DNA from: Acidimicrobiia bacterium
GTDB lineage: Bacteria > Actinomycetota > Acidimicrobiia > Spongiisociales > ZC4RG35
DNA: 64,000 nt
Direction of reading: 5' to 3'
Assembly: GCA_026002975.1 (NCBI GenBank)
Contig: BPGJ01000001.1
Coordinates: 124,001-188,000 of the forward strand
Shown: positions 36,141 through 45,435 of the stretch, one piece after another
How positions within the stretch are numbered: the stretch's first letter is position 1
Layout of the letters: each line of letters opens with the position of its first letter
Translations under genes and position numbers: made by a program
Notes under the pieces: generated by a model
Told to the model about the DNA's origin: nothing
Seen by the model: the letters and a program-made list of their open reading frames with translations, nothing else
Databases searched by the model: none

Positions 36141-37919
36141 TCAGCTCCCCGCCGCGGCCGCGGCCTCTTCTTCCTTGCGGAGCCACGCGTCCTGCATCAT
36201 CTCCTCCTGGTGGAGTTCCCGGGCCCTCTGCCTGGAGGGTATGAACCCCTCGGGCTTCTTGAGCATCATGAAGATGAGCAGTACGCCATAGATGAGGTAA
36301 CGGAACTCGGCGAACTCCCGGAGCAGCTCCGGCGCCCCCACCAAGATGAGAGCTCCCACCACCACCCCGGGGATGGATCCGATCCCCCCGACGATGATGA
36401 TCACCAGCACGACGATCGACACCAGGATCTGGAAGCTGTGGGGGAACACCGACCCGATCTTGTGGGCGAACAGAGCCCCTCCGAAGCTGGCCAAGATGGC
36501 CCCGATGACGAAGGCGGTGAGTTTCGCCTTCACGACGTCGACCCCCATCACTTCGGCGACCGGTTCGTCTTCTCGCATGGCCATCCAGCCCCGGCCGATC
36601 CGGGAGTTCTGCAGCGCCCAGGACACGTAGGCGAAGACCAGGACGAAGGCGTATATGGGATAGAAGAAGTCGAGGGAGCTTCGGAAGGTGAGGGGTCCCA
36701 ACTCCAGCGGCGGTATCTGGAGGATGCCCTGAGCCCCCCCGAAATAGGGTTTGAGCCAGTCCGACAGGAACAGGAGCCGGGCGATCTCCCCGAAACCCAA
36801 CGTCACGATCGCCAGGTAGTCGCCCCGCATCCGCAGAACCGGGGTCCCCACCATGATCCCTGCCATGGCCGCGGCCAGGACGATGAAGGGAAGAGCAGCC
36901 ACGAACGTCATCTCCGGGCTCCATCGGGGCGAACCGGGGGAGGTGAGGACCGCGGTGGTGTAGGCCCCCACCGCGAAGAAGGCGACGTAGCCCAGGTCGA
37001 GCAGACCGGCATAACCCACGACGATGTTCAGGCCGAGGGCCATCATCAGGAAGATCCCGGCCAGGTCGAACACCTCGGAGAGGAAGTTGCCGAGTATCTG
37101 GGGCAGCACCGCGAGGATCACGATCGCCACGACCAGGCCGACCCCCACCCATCTGCGACGTTCCGACGGCGACATCGTGGCGATCCTCGACCGGACTGTC
37201 TCCCGCCGCGAGGCGGTCGACAGGTATACGGCGAAGAACAGCACGAAGACGATCAACGCACCGACGAGACTGAGCCCTCCTCCTGGTTGGTAGAGCAGAT
37301 CTTCGAGGAAAGGCACTTTGGCGCCCCGGAAGATCTGCGCGAACAGATCCTCGAACAGACCGAAGGCCAACACCCAAGCCAAGGCGTTGACCAGCGGGGC
37401 TCGGATCCGCTCGGGGAGCACCGGGATGCCGCCGCCCAAGGCTCCCACCAACCCGAAGCCGCCGATCAGAGCCGCTGCGGCGAAACCGGCTCCTCGACCG
37501 AAGGTGAGCAGGTCACGTAGTTGGGGTGAGACCGATGGGAACACCGAGCGGATGTCGACCGCCCCGATCAACAGGACGAACAGCCAGAGTACGGCTCCTC
37601 CGACCAGACCGGCGATCAGCCCGGCCGCCACGTTGCGCACGCCCCGTTCGGGGGCGAGGAAACCCTCGAGTTGCTCTCCGGGCCGGGCCGCCGCGTAACC
37701 GAACACCAGGGCGGCGCCGAACAACACCAGGTATCCCAGATCGACTCCGACGACGACGCTGCGCACCTCGAATGCCTGCACCATCCCGATGGCCGACACG
37801 AACACCGCGGTCATCCCCGCGATCAGCCCCCACTTCACCGCGGCGCCCAGGTCGACGGGGGGACTGGGGACCAGCTCCCTCTCGGGCAGCGCTTGCCGGG
37901 CATCCACGGTCTGCGCCAT
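36141..37919 (-). CDS. livM: Branched-chain amino-acid-type permease LivM with extra N-terminal membrane domain
   Basis: Permease subunit of the importer. At 592 residues it is much longer than the usual 300-350. The conserved LivM core begins near residue 255, with LMMALGLNIVVGYAGLLDLGYVAFFAVGAYTTA, GTPVLRMRGDYLAIVTLGFGEI and the EAA-like loop AEVMGVDVVKAKL. The preceding ~250 residues carry five or six more hydrophobic segments (about 27-49, 57-76, 96-120, 140-162, 176-195, 214-233) and no family I recognise. The C-terminus has a charged, Glu-rich tail. The start overlaps the livH stop by one base (TGATG). Confidence 0.93.
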   Translation of the reverse strand: MAQTVDARQALPERELVPSPPVDLGAAVKWGLIAGMTAVFVSAIGMVQAFEVRSVVVGVDLGYLVLFGAALVFGYAAARPGEQLEGFLAPERGVRNVAAGLIAGLVGGAVLWLFVLLIGAVDIRSVFPSVSPQLRDLLTFGRGAGFAAAALIGGFGLVGALGGGIPVLPERIRAPLVNALAWVLAFGLFEDLFAQIFRGAKVPFLEDLLYQPGGGLSLVGALIVFVLFFAVYLSTASRRETVRSRIATMSPSERRRWVGVGLVVAIVILAVLPQILGNFLSEVFDLAGIFLMMALGLNIVVGYAGLLDLGYVAFFAVGAYTTAVLTSPGSPRWSPEMTFVAALPFIVLAAAMAGIMVGTPVLRMRGDYLAIVTLGFGEIARLLFLSDWLKPYFGGAQGILQIPPLELGPLTFRSSLDFFYPIYAFVLVFAYVSWALQNSRIGRGWMAMREDEPVAEVMGVDVVKAKLTAFVIGAILASFGGALFAHKIGSVFPHSFQILVSIVVLVIIIVGGIGSIPGVVVGALILVGAPELLREFAEFRYLIYGVLLIFMMLKKPEGFIPSRQRARELHQEEMMQDAWLRKEEEAAAAAGS

Positions 37920-39001
37920 CAGGCCCTCTCCTCCGCCAGCCTCTCACCCATGATCCCGGTCGGTCGGAAGACGAGTACCAGGACCAGGGCGAGGAACGCC
38001 ACTACGTCTTTGAGTTGGTGGGCGGCCGGCACCCCGAGCCCGGCCAGCACCAGGCTCGGTCCGATCGACTCCACCGCTCCCAGGACGAGTCCTCCCACCA
38101 TCGCGCCGACGATGTTGCCGATTCCGCCGAGCACCGCCGAGGTGAAAGCCTTGATCCCGGGCAGGAAACCGGTGAAGAAGAACACCTGCTGGAAGACGAG
38201 GCCCCACAGGAGTCCGGCCACGCCGGCCATGGCTCCACCGACCGCGAACACCGTGACGATGGTCCGGTCCACGTCCACACCCATCAGCCGGGCGATCTCC
38301 TGGTCCTCGGCCACCGCCCGCATCGCACGGCCGGTCTTGGTCCTCTCCACCAGAAGGTACAGCAGCACCATCATCCCTACCGCGGCCAGGATCACGATCC
38401 CCTGGGTCTTGATCACCCGGAAACCGAGTACGTTCCAGGCTCCGTCCAGGGCCCGCACCGCCGGGTAGGACTTCACCCCGGCTCCGAACAGACCCCTGAA
38501 GGCGTACTGGAGGAAGAAGGAAGCCCCGATCGAGGTGATCAACGGGATGAGGCGGGGGGCGTTGCGTAGCGGGCGGTAGGCCACCCGTTCCACCCCGACC
38601 GCCACCAAGGTCGAGGCGGTCATGCAGACCAGCAGAACGATGAACAGCGACAAGAACGGCTGGCTGGCCCAGAGTCCGGTCTGGTTCAGGTAGTTGGCGG
38701 CGAAGAAGCCGATCATCGCCCCGCTCATGAACACTTCACCGTGGGCGAAGTTGATGAACCCGAGGACCCCGTAGACCATGGTGTACCCCAACGCGATCAG
38801 GGCGTAGACCGAACCCTGGGCGACCCCGAACACCATGAGGTCCTTCCACTGGTCGAAGGAGAGCCGACCACCGGTGATCGAGAAGTAGGAGCCCCATAGG
38901 ATCCCGAAGACGGCCAGGATCCTGACCGCCCACAGGAAACCCTTGACGAACCCGAAGCGGGACGGGCCCCGCCCCGTTGCTGCCGCCGATGCCGCTGTCA
39001 T
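37919..39001 (-). CDS. livH: Branched-chain amino-acid-type permease LivH
   Basis: First permease subunit, 360 residues, with about eight membrane helices. It has VFGVAQGSVYALIALGYTMVYGVLGFINFAHG (about 57-88), GVERVAYRPLRNAPRL, and RAVAEDQEIARLMGVDVDR, the EAA loop that contacts the ATPases, followed by FTSAVLGGIGNIVGAM. It has a short extra N-terminal helix (about 22-45) before the conserved core. The ATG at 39001 follows GGAGGAC. A hairpin between livK and livH probably lowers expression of the permease genes relative to livK. Confidence 0.95.
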   Translation of the reverse strand: MTAASAAATGRGPSRFGFVKGFLWAVRILAVFGILWGSYFSITGGRLSFDQWKDLMVFGVAQGSVYALIALGYTMVYGVLGFINFAHGEVFMSGAMIGFFAANYLNQTGLWASQPFLSLFIVLLVCMTASTLVAVGVERVAYRPLRNAPRLIPLITSIGASFFLQYAFRGLFGAGVKSYPAVRALDGAWNVLGFRVIKTQGIVILAAVGMMVLLYLLVERTKTGRAMRAVAEDQEIARLMGVDVDRTIVTVFAVGGAMAGVAGLLWGLVFQQVFFFTGFLPGIKAFTSAVLGGIGNIVGAMVGGLVLGAVESIGPSLVLAGLGVPAAHQLKDVVAFLALVLVLVFRPTGIMGERLAEERA

Positions 39002-39021
39002 GTCCTCCTCGGGGGTCGAGA

Positions 39022-39057
39022 GACTCGGCGCCGCCGTTATAGCAGCGGCGCCGAGTC
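39022..39057 (-). terminator. Attenuator-type hairpin between livK and livH
   Basis: A 13-bp perfect stem, GACTCGGCGCCGC (39022-39034) with 39045-39057, and a 10-base loop. It lies 26 bases after the livK stop and 21 bases before livH. Such stems often stabilise the binding-protein mRNA and let only part of the transcription continue. Confidence 0.75.
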
Positions 39058-39082
39058 CCCGTCCGCTCAGAGCCGGATTATC

Positions 39083-40420
39083 TCAGGCTCCAGGCTCGTA
39101 GGTGAACAGCACGTTGGCACGCACCGCCGCGATGTCGGGCGTTTCCTCGGTCCTCTGGACGATGTCGATGCGCGGATCCGCGCAGTCGCCGAACTCGTCG
39201 CAGGTGAGGGTTCCGGTCAGACCCTGGAAGCCCTCGGTGGCGTAGAGGGCGTCGCGGAGCGCCTGCCGGTCGATGTGGACGGTCCCGTCGTCCTCCACCA
39301 CCGCGACCTGCTCGATCGCCGCGAACAGCATGTTGGCGGCGTCGTAGGCGTGGGCGTGGAACGACTGGATCGGCGCCTCGCCGTACTTCTCCTGGTACTT
39401 GGCCACGAACTCGTCGTAGGCCGAGCCCTCCGGCGAAGCCGGGCCGGAGAAGTACATGCCGACGGTGAACTCGTTCACCACGTAGGTGTCGGACAGGAGG
39501 CCGTCGGCTCCGAACAGGACCACGTCCTCCAGACCGGCGATCTCCCTGGCCTGCTGGGCGATGAAGTCGCCCTCGGGCTGGAAGATGGGGAAGAAGATCA
39601 CCTCGGCGCCGGCCGCGGCGACCTCGGTCAACACCGGGCGCATGTCGGTGTCGCCCTTGTTGATGGCGGTGGCCAGCACCACTTCGCCGCCCAGCTCCTG
39701 GAACGACCGCCCGAAGGCGTTGGCCAGACCCTCGGTGTAGGGGTCGCCGTCGTGGATGGTGGCGGCCCGGGTCAGACCCAGTTCCTGGTAGGCGAAGATG
39801 GCAGCGGCTTCACCCTGGATGATGTCGTTGTGGGCCGTCCGGAAGTAACCCGGCTGCCACGCCGAACCAGGGTTGCCCGCCAGGTCCGAGGTCAGAGCCG
39901 GCGAGGTGTTGGATCCGGAGATCATCACCAGACCGGCCTCCGACATGATCTGGGAAGCGGGCACGCCGGCCCCGGAGCAGCTCGTCCCGATGATCCCCAC
40001 CACCTGGGGGTCGGCGACGATCCGCTGGGCACCGGTGGTGCCGCCCTCGGCCGAGCACCCGTCGTCCTCCACCTGGAGCTCGATCGGATGGCCGAGCAGC
40101 TCGCCGCCCCGGTCGTCGATGGCGATCTCGATCCCTCGGACCTGGTCCTCGCCGAGGCTCGCCACCGCACCGGAGATGGCCTGCAGCGCCGCGATCTTGA
40201 TCGGCTCACCGGGTGCGACGGTGACCGCCCCAAGCGGTCCCGGCTCGAACTCGGCGGTCGGCTGCGTCGTGGTGGTCTCTCCGGGAGCCGCGGTGGTGGT
40301 CGTCATCTCGCCACCGGGCGCCTGGGTGGTCGTCGTCGTACCGCCGCCGCCGCAAGCCGCGGCGATCAACGCCATCACGACGAGCACCGCCCACCAGAAG
40401 GTGGAATGTCTGCGCGTCAC
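39083..40420 (-). CDS. livK: Amino-acid-type ABC transporter binding lipoprotein LivK
   Basis: Lipid-anchored receptor of the importer, 445 residues. The signal sequence ends in a lipobox (LIAAAC, about residues 19-24). A Thr-rich linker (TTTTTQAPGG, TTTTAAPG) is followed by a periplasmic-binding type I domain: KIAALQAISGAVASLGEDQVRG, GIIGTSCSGAGVPAS, SGSNTSPALT, and FHAHAYDAANMLFAAIEQ near the end. The ligand may be a branched-chain amino acid but this family binds many compounds. The start is GTG at 40420, five bases after AAGGAGG; an upstream in-frame start at 40534 lies in the promoter. Confidence 0.93.
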   Translation of the reverse strand: MTRRHSTFWWAVLVVMALIAAACGGGGTTTTTQAPGGEMTTTTAAPGETTTTQPTAEFEPGPLGAVTVAPGEPIKIAALQAISGAVASLGEDQVRGIEIAIDDRGGELLGHPIELQVEDDGCSAEGGTTGAQRIVADPQVVGIIGTSCSGAGVPASQIMSEAGLVMISGSNTSPALTSDLAGNPGSAWQPGYFRTAHNDIIQGEAAAIFAYQELGLTRAATIHDGDPYTEGLANAFGRSFQELGGEVVLATAINKGDTDMRPVLTEVAAAGAEVIFFPIFQPEGDFIAQQAREIAGLEDVVLFGADGLLSDTYVVNEFTVGMYFSGPASPEGSAYDEFVAKYQEKYGEAPIQSFHAHAYDAANMLFAAIEQVAVVEDDGTVHIDRQALRDALYATEGFQGLTGTLTCDEFGDCADPRIDIVQRTEETPDIAAVRANVLFTYEPGA

Positions 40421-40477
40421 GTCGTCCTCCTTGTTTCTCTTTCGAATGGGGAGAAGCACCGAACCCGGCTCCTCCCT

Positions 40478-40501
40478 GCCACCCACCAGGTGGTGGGTGG
40501 C
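40478..40501 (-). other. Inverted repeat at the livK transcript start
   Basis: A 10-bp stem, GCCACCCACC (40478-40487) with GGTGGGTGGC (40492-40501), and loop AGGT. It begins just at or after the predicted start of the livK transcript. It could be an operator for a repressor, a 5' stabilising hairpin or the end of the coaA transcript. Confidence 0.55.
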
Positions 40502-40505
40502 CAGG

Positions 40506-40534
40506 ATTGTACGTGAAGACGAGCGACAAGTCAC
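40506..40534 (-). promoter_or_regulatory. Promoter of livKHMGF
   Basis: GTGACT (40529-40534), 17 bases, then TACAAT (40506-40511), a close match to the housekeeping consensus. The predicted start is near 40499, about 80 bases before the livK GTG. Confidence 0.65.
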
Positions 40535-40561
40535 CTAAGGACCTGGCAACAACTGGAAGAC

Positions 40562-41485
40562 CTAGCGTCGACGGAGCCTCACCCTGGCCACCGAATGGTC
40601 GGCCGACTTCTCGAGGATCAGGGTGGCCCTTTCCCTGGTGCCCAGGATGTTCTCCCTCAGGTTGGGCAGGTTGATGCCCCGCCAGATCCCCCGGGCCACT
40701 TCCCGGGCCTCGTCGTCGTCGAGGGAGGCGTAACGATGGAAGTAGCTGTCGGGACGACGAAAAGAGGTATCCCTGAGGGTGAGGAATCGGTCGACGTACC
40801 AGGCCTCGATGTGGTTCGGATCGGCGTCCACGAAGATCGAGAAGTCGAAGTAGTCGGATACGTAGGTCCCGCCCCCTCCTCCCTGCAGGACGTTGAGTCC
40901 CTCGATTATGACGATGTCGGGTCGGCGCACCACCCTCTCTTCTCCCGGCAGGATGTCGTAGTGGAGGTGGGAGTACACCGGCGCCCGGACCTCCTCGAGT
41001 CCCGCCTTGAGGCTCGACACGAAGGCGAGGAGCCTGCGCCGGTCGTACGACTCGGGGAACCCCTTCCTGTGCATGATCCCCCGGGCTTCGAGAACCGCGT
41101 TGGGGTAGAGGAACCCGTCGGTGGTGACCAGGTCGACCCGCGGATGGTCGGGCCACCGGGCCAGCAGCGCCTGCAGGATCCGGGCGATGGTGGACTTACC
41201 CACCGCCACGCTGCCGGCGATCCCGATCAGGTATGGGACTGGTTGGGTGGGTTTACCGAGGAAGGTGTCGGTGACGCTGAACAGTTGCTGGGCGGCTTTG
41301 ACGTACAGGTTGAGGAGACGCGAGAGGGGCAGGTAGATCGCCTCCACCTCATCGGTGGACAGGGCGACGTTTATCCCCCGCATCCTCTCGATGTCGCTCG
41401 CATCGAGGGTCATGGGGGTGGAAGCCCGGAGACGGGCCCATTCCTCCCGGCTGAACTCGAGGAACGGGCTCGGTTCTTCGGTCAC
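40562..41485 (-). CDS. coaA: Type I pantothenate kinase
   Basis: Phosphorylates pantothenate, the first step of CoA synthesis. The 307-residue protein has the P-loop GSVAVGKST (91-99), [38 protein letters not shown] and [11 protein letters not shown]. These are typical of the CoaA (type I) form, which CoA feedback-inhibits. The start is GTG at 41485; no strong ribosome-binding site is seen. It follows rplQ by 25 bases and is probably read through from the alpha operon. Confidence 0.95.
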   Translation of the reverse strand: MTEEPSPFLEFSREEWARLRASTPMTLDASDIERMRGINVALSTDEVEAIYLPLSRLLNLYVKAAQQLFSVTDTFLGKPTQPVPYLIGIAGSVAVGKSTIARILQALLARWPDHPRVDLVTTDGFLYPNAVLEARGIMHRKGFPESYDRRRLLAFVSSLKAGLEEVRAPVYSHLHYDILPGEERVVRRPDIVIIEGLNVLQGGGGGTYVSDYFDFSIFVDADPNHIEAWYVDRFLTLRDTSFRRPDSYFHRYASLDDDEAREVARGIWRGINLPNLRENILGTRERATLILEKSADHSVARVRLRRR

Positions 41486-41510
41486 CGGGTAGGCGGGACG
41501 GGGACCGGGC

Positions 41511-41861
41511 TCACACCAACTCGATGATCGCCATCTCGGCGCCGTCGCCCCGACGAGGACCCAACTTCACGATCCGGGTGTAACCGCCGGGACGGTCGAC
41601 GTATCGGGGGGCGATCTCGTCGAACAGCTTGGTCACCACCTCGTTGTCCGGGATGGTCTTGAGGACGATCCGACGGCTGTGGAGGTCTCCCCTCCGAGCC
41701 TTGGTGATCATCTTCTCGGCCAGAGGCCGGACCGCCCGCGCCTTGGCCAGGGTGGTCACCACCCGCCCCTCCCAGAACAGGGAGGCGGCCAGGTTGGAGA
41801 GGATCCGCCTCTGATGGGAGGGAGAACCCCCCAAACGGGGACCCTTGGTCGGCCTGGGCAT
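41511..41861 (-). CDS. rplQ: 50S ribosomal protein L17
   Basis: Protein near the peptide exit tunnel. The 116-residue product begins [20 protein letters not shown] and contains the conserved [25 protein letters not shown] and [24 protein letters not shown]. The ATG at 41861 directly abuts the rpoA stop. It is the last gene of the alpha operon. Confidence 0.97.
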   Translation of the reverse strand: MPRPTKGPRLGGSPSHQRRILSNLAASLFWEGRVVTTLAKARAVRPLAEKMITKARRGDLHSRRIVLKTIPDNEVVTKLFDEIAPRYVDRPGGYTRIVKLGPRRGDGAEMAIIELV

Positions 41862-42803
41862 CTAGGACTCACCTCCCGAGTCGGCCAGGCTCAGACCCAG
41901 CTCGTCCAGCTTGGCGATCACTTCCTCCAGGCTCTTCTGCCCGAAGTTGGTGATGTTGAGCAGGTCGTCGGCGGTGCGTTGCACCAGCTCGCCCACCGTC
42001 TTGATCTGGGCCCGCCGCAGACAGTTCCGGGGCCTCTCGGAGAGGTCGAGGGCCTCGATGGGGAGATCCAGGTCGGGGGATCCCGCCGTCTCCTGGGTCA
42101 CCTCACCCAGTTCGAGCCCGACGCCTTCTCCCAAGTCGGCGAAGAGTGACAACAGCTCCCTCAGGGTCTTGCCCGCCGACGACACCGCCTCGGCGGGGGT
42201 CAGGGCGCCGTTGGTTTCCACGTCCAGGACCAGCCGATCGAAGTTGGTCATCTGCCCCACCTGGGTGTTCTCCACCCGGTAGGCGACCCGACGGACCGGC
42301 GAGAAGACCGAGTCGATGGGAATCACTCCGATCGCACCGCTGGTCTTGTTGGCTTCGGCCGAGCGGTAACCAACGCCGGGAGCCACGGTCAGCTCCATCT
42401 CCAACCTGCCGCCCGAGGACAGGGTGGCGATCTTCAGGTCGGGGTTTACGATCTCGACTCCCGCCGGGGCCTTCAGGTCTCCCGCCTTGGCCTCACCGGG
42501 GCCCTTGGCCGACAGGTACAGGGTCTGGGGATCCACGCCCTCCATCCGGACGACGATCTGTTTCACGTTGAGGATGATGTCGACCACGTCCTCCACCACG
42601 CCTTCCACGGTGGAGAACTCGTGTTGCACACCTTCTATCTGGATCGAGGTGACGGCCGCGCCGGGAACCCGCGACAAGAGGGTACGGCGGAGGGTGTTCC
42701 CCAGGGTGTAGCCGAAACCCGGCTCGAGGGGTTCCACGACGAAGCGGGAACGCGTCTCGGTCAGTTGGGTCTCTTCGATCTGAGGACGCTGGACGATCAA
42801 CAC
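41862..42803 (-). CDS. rpoA: DNA-directed RNA polymerase subunit alpha
   Basis: Scaffold of RNA polymerase; its dimer nucleates beta and beta' assembly (beta' is rpoC at the right edge). The 313-residue protein has FVVEPLEPGFGYTLGNTLRRTLLS and NVKQIVVRMEG in the N-terminal domain. After a linker comes the DNA-binding C-terminal domain with LDLSERPRNCLRRAQIKTVGEL and NFGQKSLEEV. The start is GTG at 42803 after CGAGG. It follows rpsD by 14 bases. Confidence 0.97.
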   Translation of the reverse strand: MLIVQRPQIEETQLTETRSRFVVEPLEPGFGYTLGNTLRRTLLSRVPGAAVTSIQIEGVQHEFSTVEGVVEDVVDIILNVKQIVVRMEGVDPQTLYLSAKGPGEAKAGDLKAPAGVEIVNPDLKIATLSSGGRLEMELTVAPGVGYRSAEANKTSGAIGVIPIDSVFSPVRRVAYRVENTQVGQMTNFDRLVLDVETNGALTPAEAVSSAGKTLRELLSLFADLGEGVGLELGEVTQETAGSPDLDLPIEALDLSERPRNCLRRAQIKTVGELVQRTADDLLNITNFGQKSLEEVIAKLDELGLSLADSGGES

Positions 42804-42817
42804 GGCTGATACCTCGC

Positions 42818-43423
42818 TTACTTCGAGTAGAGCTCGACGATGAGCTGCTCGTTTATGGGTGTATCGATCTGGTCGCGGCGCGGCAGGTCCCTCACCAGGA
42901 TCCGACGCTCGGAGTGGTCCACCTCCAACCAGTCGGGCACCGGCCGCCCGAAGGTGTCGATGGCGTGCTGGATGACTATCAGGTCGCGGGAACGATCCTT
43001 GACCGTGATCACGTCTCCAGGACGAACCTGGTAGGAGGGGATGTCGACCTTGCGGCCGTTGACCCTGAAATGCCCGTGGTTCACCAGCTGCCGGGCCTGG
43101 GGCCGGGTCTCGGCGAACCCGGCTCGCCAGACGACGTTGTCCAGCCGGCTCTCGAGGATGCGCAGCAGGTTCTCACCGGTGATCCCGGGCTGGCGGGCCG
43201 CGATCCGGTAGTAGCGGCGGAACTGCCTCTCCAGCACCCCGTACATGGCCCGCAGCTTCTGCTTCTCCCGCAGCCGGATCAGATAGTCCGACTCGCGCAC
43301 CCGTCCCCGGCCGTGTTCCCCGGGCGGGTAGGGTCGCCGCTCGACCGGGCACCGCTTCGACTGGCAGAGCGGCATCCTCGCCCGGCGACACGCCTTGTGC
43401 CTGGGTCCCGTGTAACGAGCCAT
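42818..43423 (-). CDS. rpsD: 30S ribosomal protein S4
   Basis: Primary 16S binder that nucleates 30S assembly and helps set decoding fidelity. The 201-residue protein has ARYTGPRHKACRRARMPLC, with Cys residues in the N-terminal domain. Next come YPPGEHGRGRVRESDYLIRLREKQKLR and the S4 RNA-binding domain (LESRLDNVVWRAGFAETRPQARQLVNHGHFRVNG). In many bacteria S4 represses the alpha operon. Confidence 0.97.
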   Translation of the reverse strand: MARYTGPRHKACRRARMPLCQSKRCPVERRPYPPGEHGRGRVRESDYLIRLREKQKLRAMYGVLERQFRRYYRIAARQPGITGENLLRILESRLDNVVWRAGFAETRPQARQLVNHGHFRVNGRKVDIPSYQVRPGDVITVKDRSRDLIVIQHAIDTFGRPVPDWLEVDHSERRILVRDLPRRDQIDTPINEQLIVELYSK

Positions 43424-43426
43424 CTG

Positions 43427-43822
43427 CTACCCCCTCTTGCGCTTCTTGGGACGGCATCCGTTGTGGGGCACCGGGGTCACGTCCTTGATGCCGGTGATCT
43501 CCATCCCCATGTTCTGCAGGGTCCTGACTGCGGTGTCTCGGCCCGATCCACTCCCCGACACGATCACGTCGAGCTTCCGAACTCCATGCTCGGCGGCGCG
43601 CCGGGCCGCCTCCTCGGCGGCCACCTGGGCGGCGTACGGCGTCGACTTGCGGGATCCCTTGAAACCCACCGAACCGCCCGAGGTCCACACGATGGTGTTA
43701 CCCGCCTGGTCGGTGATGGTGATGATCGTGTTGTTGAAGCTGGCCTTGATGTGGGCCTGGGCGTGGGTGACGTTCTTGCGTTCCCTGCGTCTGACCCTCT
43801 TCTGTCCCTGCTGTTTCGCCAC
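43427..43822 (-). CDS. rpsK: 30S ribosomal protein S11
   Basis: Platform protein beside the mRNA exit path. The 131-residue protein has [49 protein letters not shown] and the C-terminal [21 protein letters not shown]. The start is GTG at 43822, nine bases after GAGGAG. The rpsD start is 3 bases beyond its stop. Confidence 0.97.
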   Translation of the reverse strand: MAKQQGQKRVRRRERKNVTHAQAHIKASFNNTIITITDQAGNTIVWTSGGSVGFKGSRKSTPYAAQVAAEEAARRAAEHGVRKLDVIVSGSGSGRDTAVRTLQNMGMEITGIKDVTPVPHNGCRPKKRKRG

Positions 43823-43849
43823 CGTGGGTTGCTCCTCCGTCCGCTCCTA

Positions 43850-44230
43850 CTACTTCTTGCCTGCCCTCTTCTTGCCTGCGATCGGCACCCTCGGGCCCTT
43901 GCGGGTGCGGGCGTTGGTGTGGGTCCGCTGTCCCCTGACGGGGAGGCCGCGCCGGTGGCGGATCCCCTGGTAGCAGCCGATTTCGATCTTCCGCTTGATG
44001 TTCTGGGCGACCTCACGCCGCAGGTCGCCCTCCACCCGGTAGTTCTGCTCGATGAACCTACGGATACGGGCTGCCTCGTCGTCGGTCAGGTCCTTGACCC
44101 GGGTGTCGGGGCTGATCCCCACCGCCTGACACACCTCCAGCGCCCGGCTCCTCCCGATCCCGTAGATGTAGGTGAGGCCGATCTCGAGACGCTTGTCACG
44201 TGGAAGGTCGACGCCTGCTATTCGTGCCAT
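43850..44230 (-). CDS. rpsM: 30S ribosomal protein S13
   Basis: Contacts the P-site tRNA and the 50S bridge B1. The 126-residue product has [25 protein letters not shown], a helix-two-turn-helix, [28 protein letters not shown], and a lysine-rich C-terminus. It ends with KKRAGKK. The ATG at 44230 lies 3 bases after the rpmJ stop. Confidence 0.97.
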   Translation of the reverse strand: MARIAGVDLPRDKRLEIGLTYIYGIGRSRALEVCQAVGISPDTRVKDLTDDEAARIRRFIEQNYRVEGDLRREVAQNIKRKIEIGCYQGIRHRRGLPVRGQRTHTNARTRKGPRVPIAGKKRAGKK

Positions 44231-44233
44231 CTC

Positions 44234-44347
44234 TCACCCCTGACGTTGCTTGTGGCGCGGGTTGACGCAGATCACCCAAACCCGCCCCCGGCGGCGGATG
44301 ATCCGGCATTTCTCGCACATCTTCTTGGTAGAGGGACGCACCTTCAT
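44234..44347 (-). CDS. rpmJ: 50S ribosomal protein L36
   Basis: Smallest 50S protein, 37 residues: it begins [14 protein letters not shown] and ends NPRHKQRQG. Cys11, Cys14, Cys27 and His32 form a zinc ribbon, so it is the zinc-binding (C+) form. It overlaps infA by 4 bases (ATGA). Together with the Cys-containing L33 and S14, it suggests that the main ribosome of this organism is zinc-rich. Confidence 0.96.
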   Translation of the reverse strand: MKVRPSTKKMCEKCRIIRRRGRVWVICVNPRHKQRQG

Positions 44348-44565
44348 TTGTATCTCCACACGATCCGACCCCGTGTCGGGTCGTACGCGGACAGCTCCAC
44401 GTCGACCCTGTCGCCCGGGAGGATCCGGATGTACTTCATCCGCATCTTCCCCGACAGGTGCGCGAGGACCTCGAGGCCACCATCGATCTGTACCTTGAAC
44501 TGGGCGTTCGGGAGGCATTCAGTGACGGTGCCTTGGACCCGAATGACGTCGTCGGACTCAGCCAC
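44344..44565 (-). CDS. infA: Translation initiation factor IF-1
   Basis: Binds the 30S A site during initiation. The 73-residue OB-fold protein has [46 protein letters not shown] and [17 protein letters not shown]. The GTG at 44565 gives the expected N-terminus (AESDDVIRV), with only a weak GAGCG ribosome-binding site. It is the first gene after a good promoter, 90 bases downstream of map. Confidence 0.96.
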   Translation of the reverse strand: MAESDDVIRVQGTVTECLPNAQFKVQIDGGLEVLAHLSGKMRMKYIRILPGDRVDVELSAYDPTRGRIVWRYK

Positions 44566-44594
44566 TCGCGCTCGGCCCCAAAGACCAAAAACAC

Positions 44595-44624
44595 ATGGTA
44601 GCCAGCCTGAACGAGACAGGACAA
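44595..44624 (-). promoter_or_regulatory. Promoter of infA and the alpha operon
   Basis: TTGTCC (44619-44624), 18 bases, then TACCAT (44595-44600). It lies in the 90-base map-infA gap, so infA-rpmJ-rpsM-rpsK-rpsD-rpoA-rplQ can be transcribed apart from the spc operon. Confidence 0.5.
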
Positions 44625-44655
44625 ATCTCGGTGCCCGACCCTCGGGAACCGCACG

Positions 44656-45435
44656 TCAGCATAGTCCCATCTCGCTCACCACCCCCGGTTCCTCCAAGGT
44701 GGTGACCACCACCCCCTCCGGAGTGAGCGCCACGGTGTGTTCCCAGTGGGCCGACAGGGAACCGTCCGCGGTGCGGACCGTCCACCCGTCGGGATCGACC
44801 TTGGTCTCTTCGGAACCGAGGTTGAACATGGGTTCGATGCAGATCGCCATCCCCGTCCTCAGCTTGAGCCCCTTCCCCGGCTGCCCGTAGTTGGGAACCT
44901 GCGGTTCTTCGTGCATCTGACGGCCGATCCCGTGACCCACGTACTCGCGTACCACCCCCAGACCCGCCTCCTTGGCGACCTGCTCGATCGCCGCACCCAC
45001 GTCACCCAGCCTCACCCCTTCCCCGACCGTGCAGATCCCCGCCCACATGGCGCGCCGGGTGGCTTCGATCAGCCGGTGGGCGTCCGGCTCCACCTCCCCG
45101 ACCGCCATGGTGAAGGCGGCATCGGCGTGATAGCCGTCGTAGATGGCTCCGGCGTCGATCGAGAGCACGTCACCCTCCCGAATCCGGTATTCCGAGGGGA
45201 TCCCATGGACCACGACGTCGTTGGGGGAAGTGCAGATGGTGGCGGGAAACCCGTGGTAGCCCAGGAAGGAAGGGAGGCAGTCGTGGGCGGCGATCACCTT
45301 GGCGGCCAGCTCGTCGAGTTCCAACAGCGACACCCCCGGCCTCACCGCCTCCCGGATCTCCCGGTGGACCGCGGCCACACACCGCCCGGCCCGTTTCATC
45401 TTCTCGAACTCGGCCGGGGTCTTGATGGTGATCAT
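44656..45435 (-). CDS. map: Methionine aminopeptidase, type I
   Basis: Removes N-terminal Met from new proteins. The 259-residue protein has TICTSPNDVVVHGIP and the metal ligands in SIDAGAIYDGYHADAAFT. VGHGIGRQMHEEPQVPNYG and CIEPMFNLG follow, with HWEHTVALT at the end. It lacks the SH3-binding zinc-finger extension of type Ic. The ATG at 45435 overlaps adk by 4 bases, in the usual secY-adk-map-infA order. Confidence 0.97.
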   Translation of the reverse strand: MITIKTPAEFEKMKRAGRCVAAVHREIREAVRPGVSLLELDELAAKVIAAHDCLPSFLGYHGFPATICTSPNDVVVHGIPSEYRIREGDVLSIDAGAIYDGYHADAAFTMAVGEVEPDAHRLIEATRRAMWAGICTVGEGVRLGDVGAAIEQVAKEAGLGVVREYVGHGIGRQMHEEPQVPNYGQPGKGLKLRTGMAICIEPMFNLGSEETKVDPDGWTVRTADGSLSAHWEHTVALTPEGVVVTTLEEPGVVSEMGLC

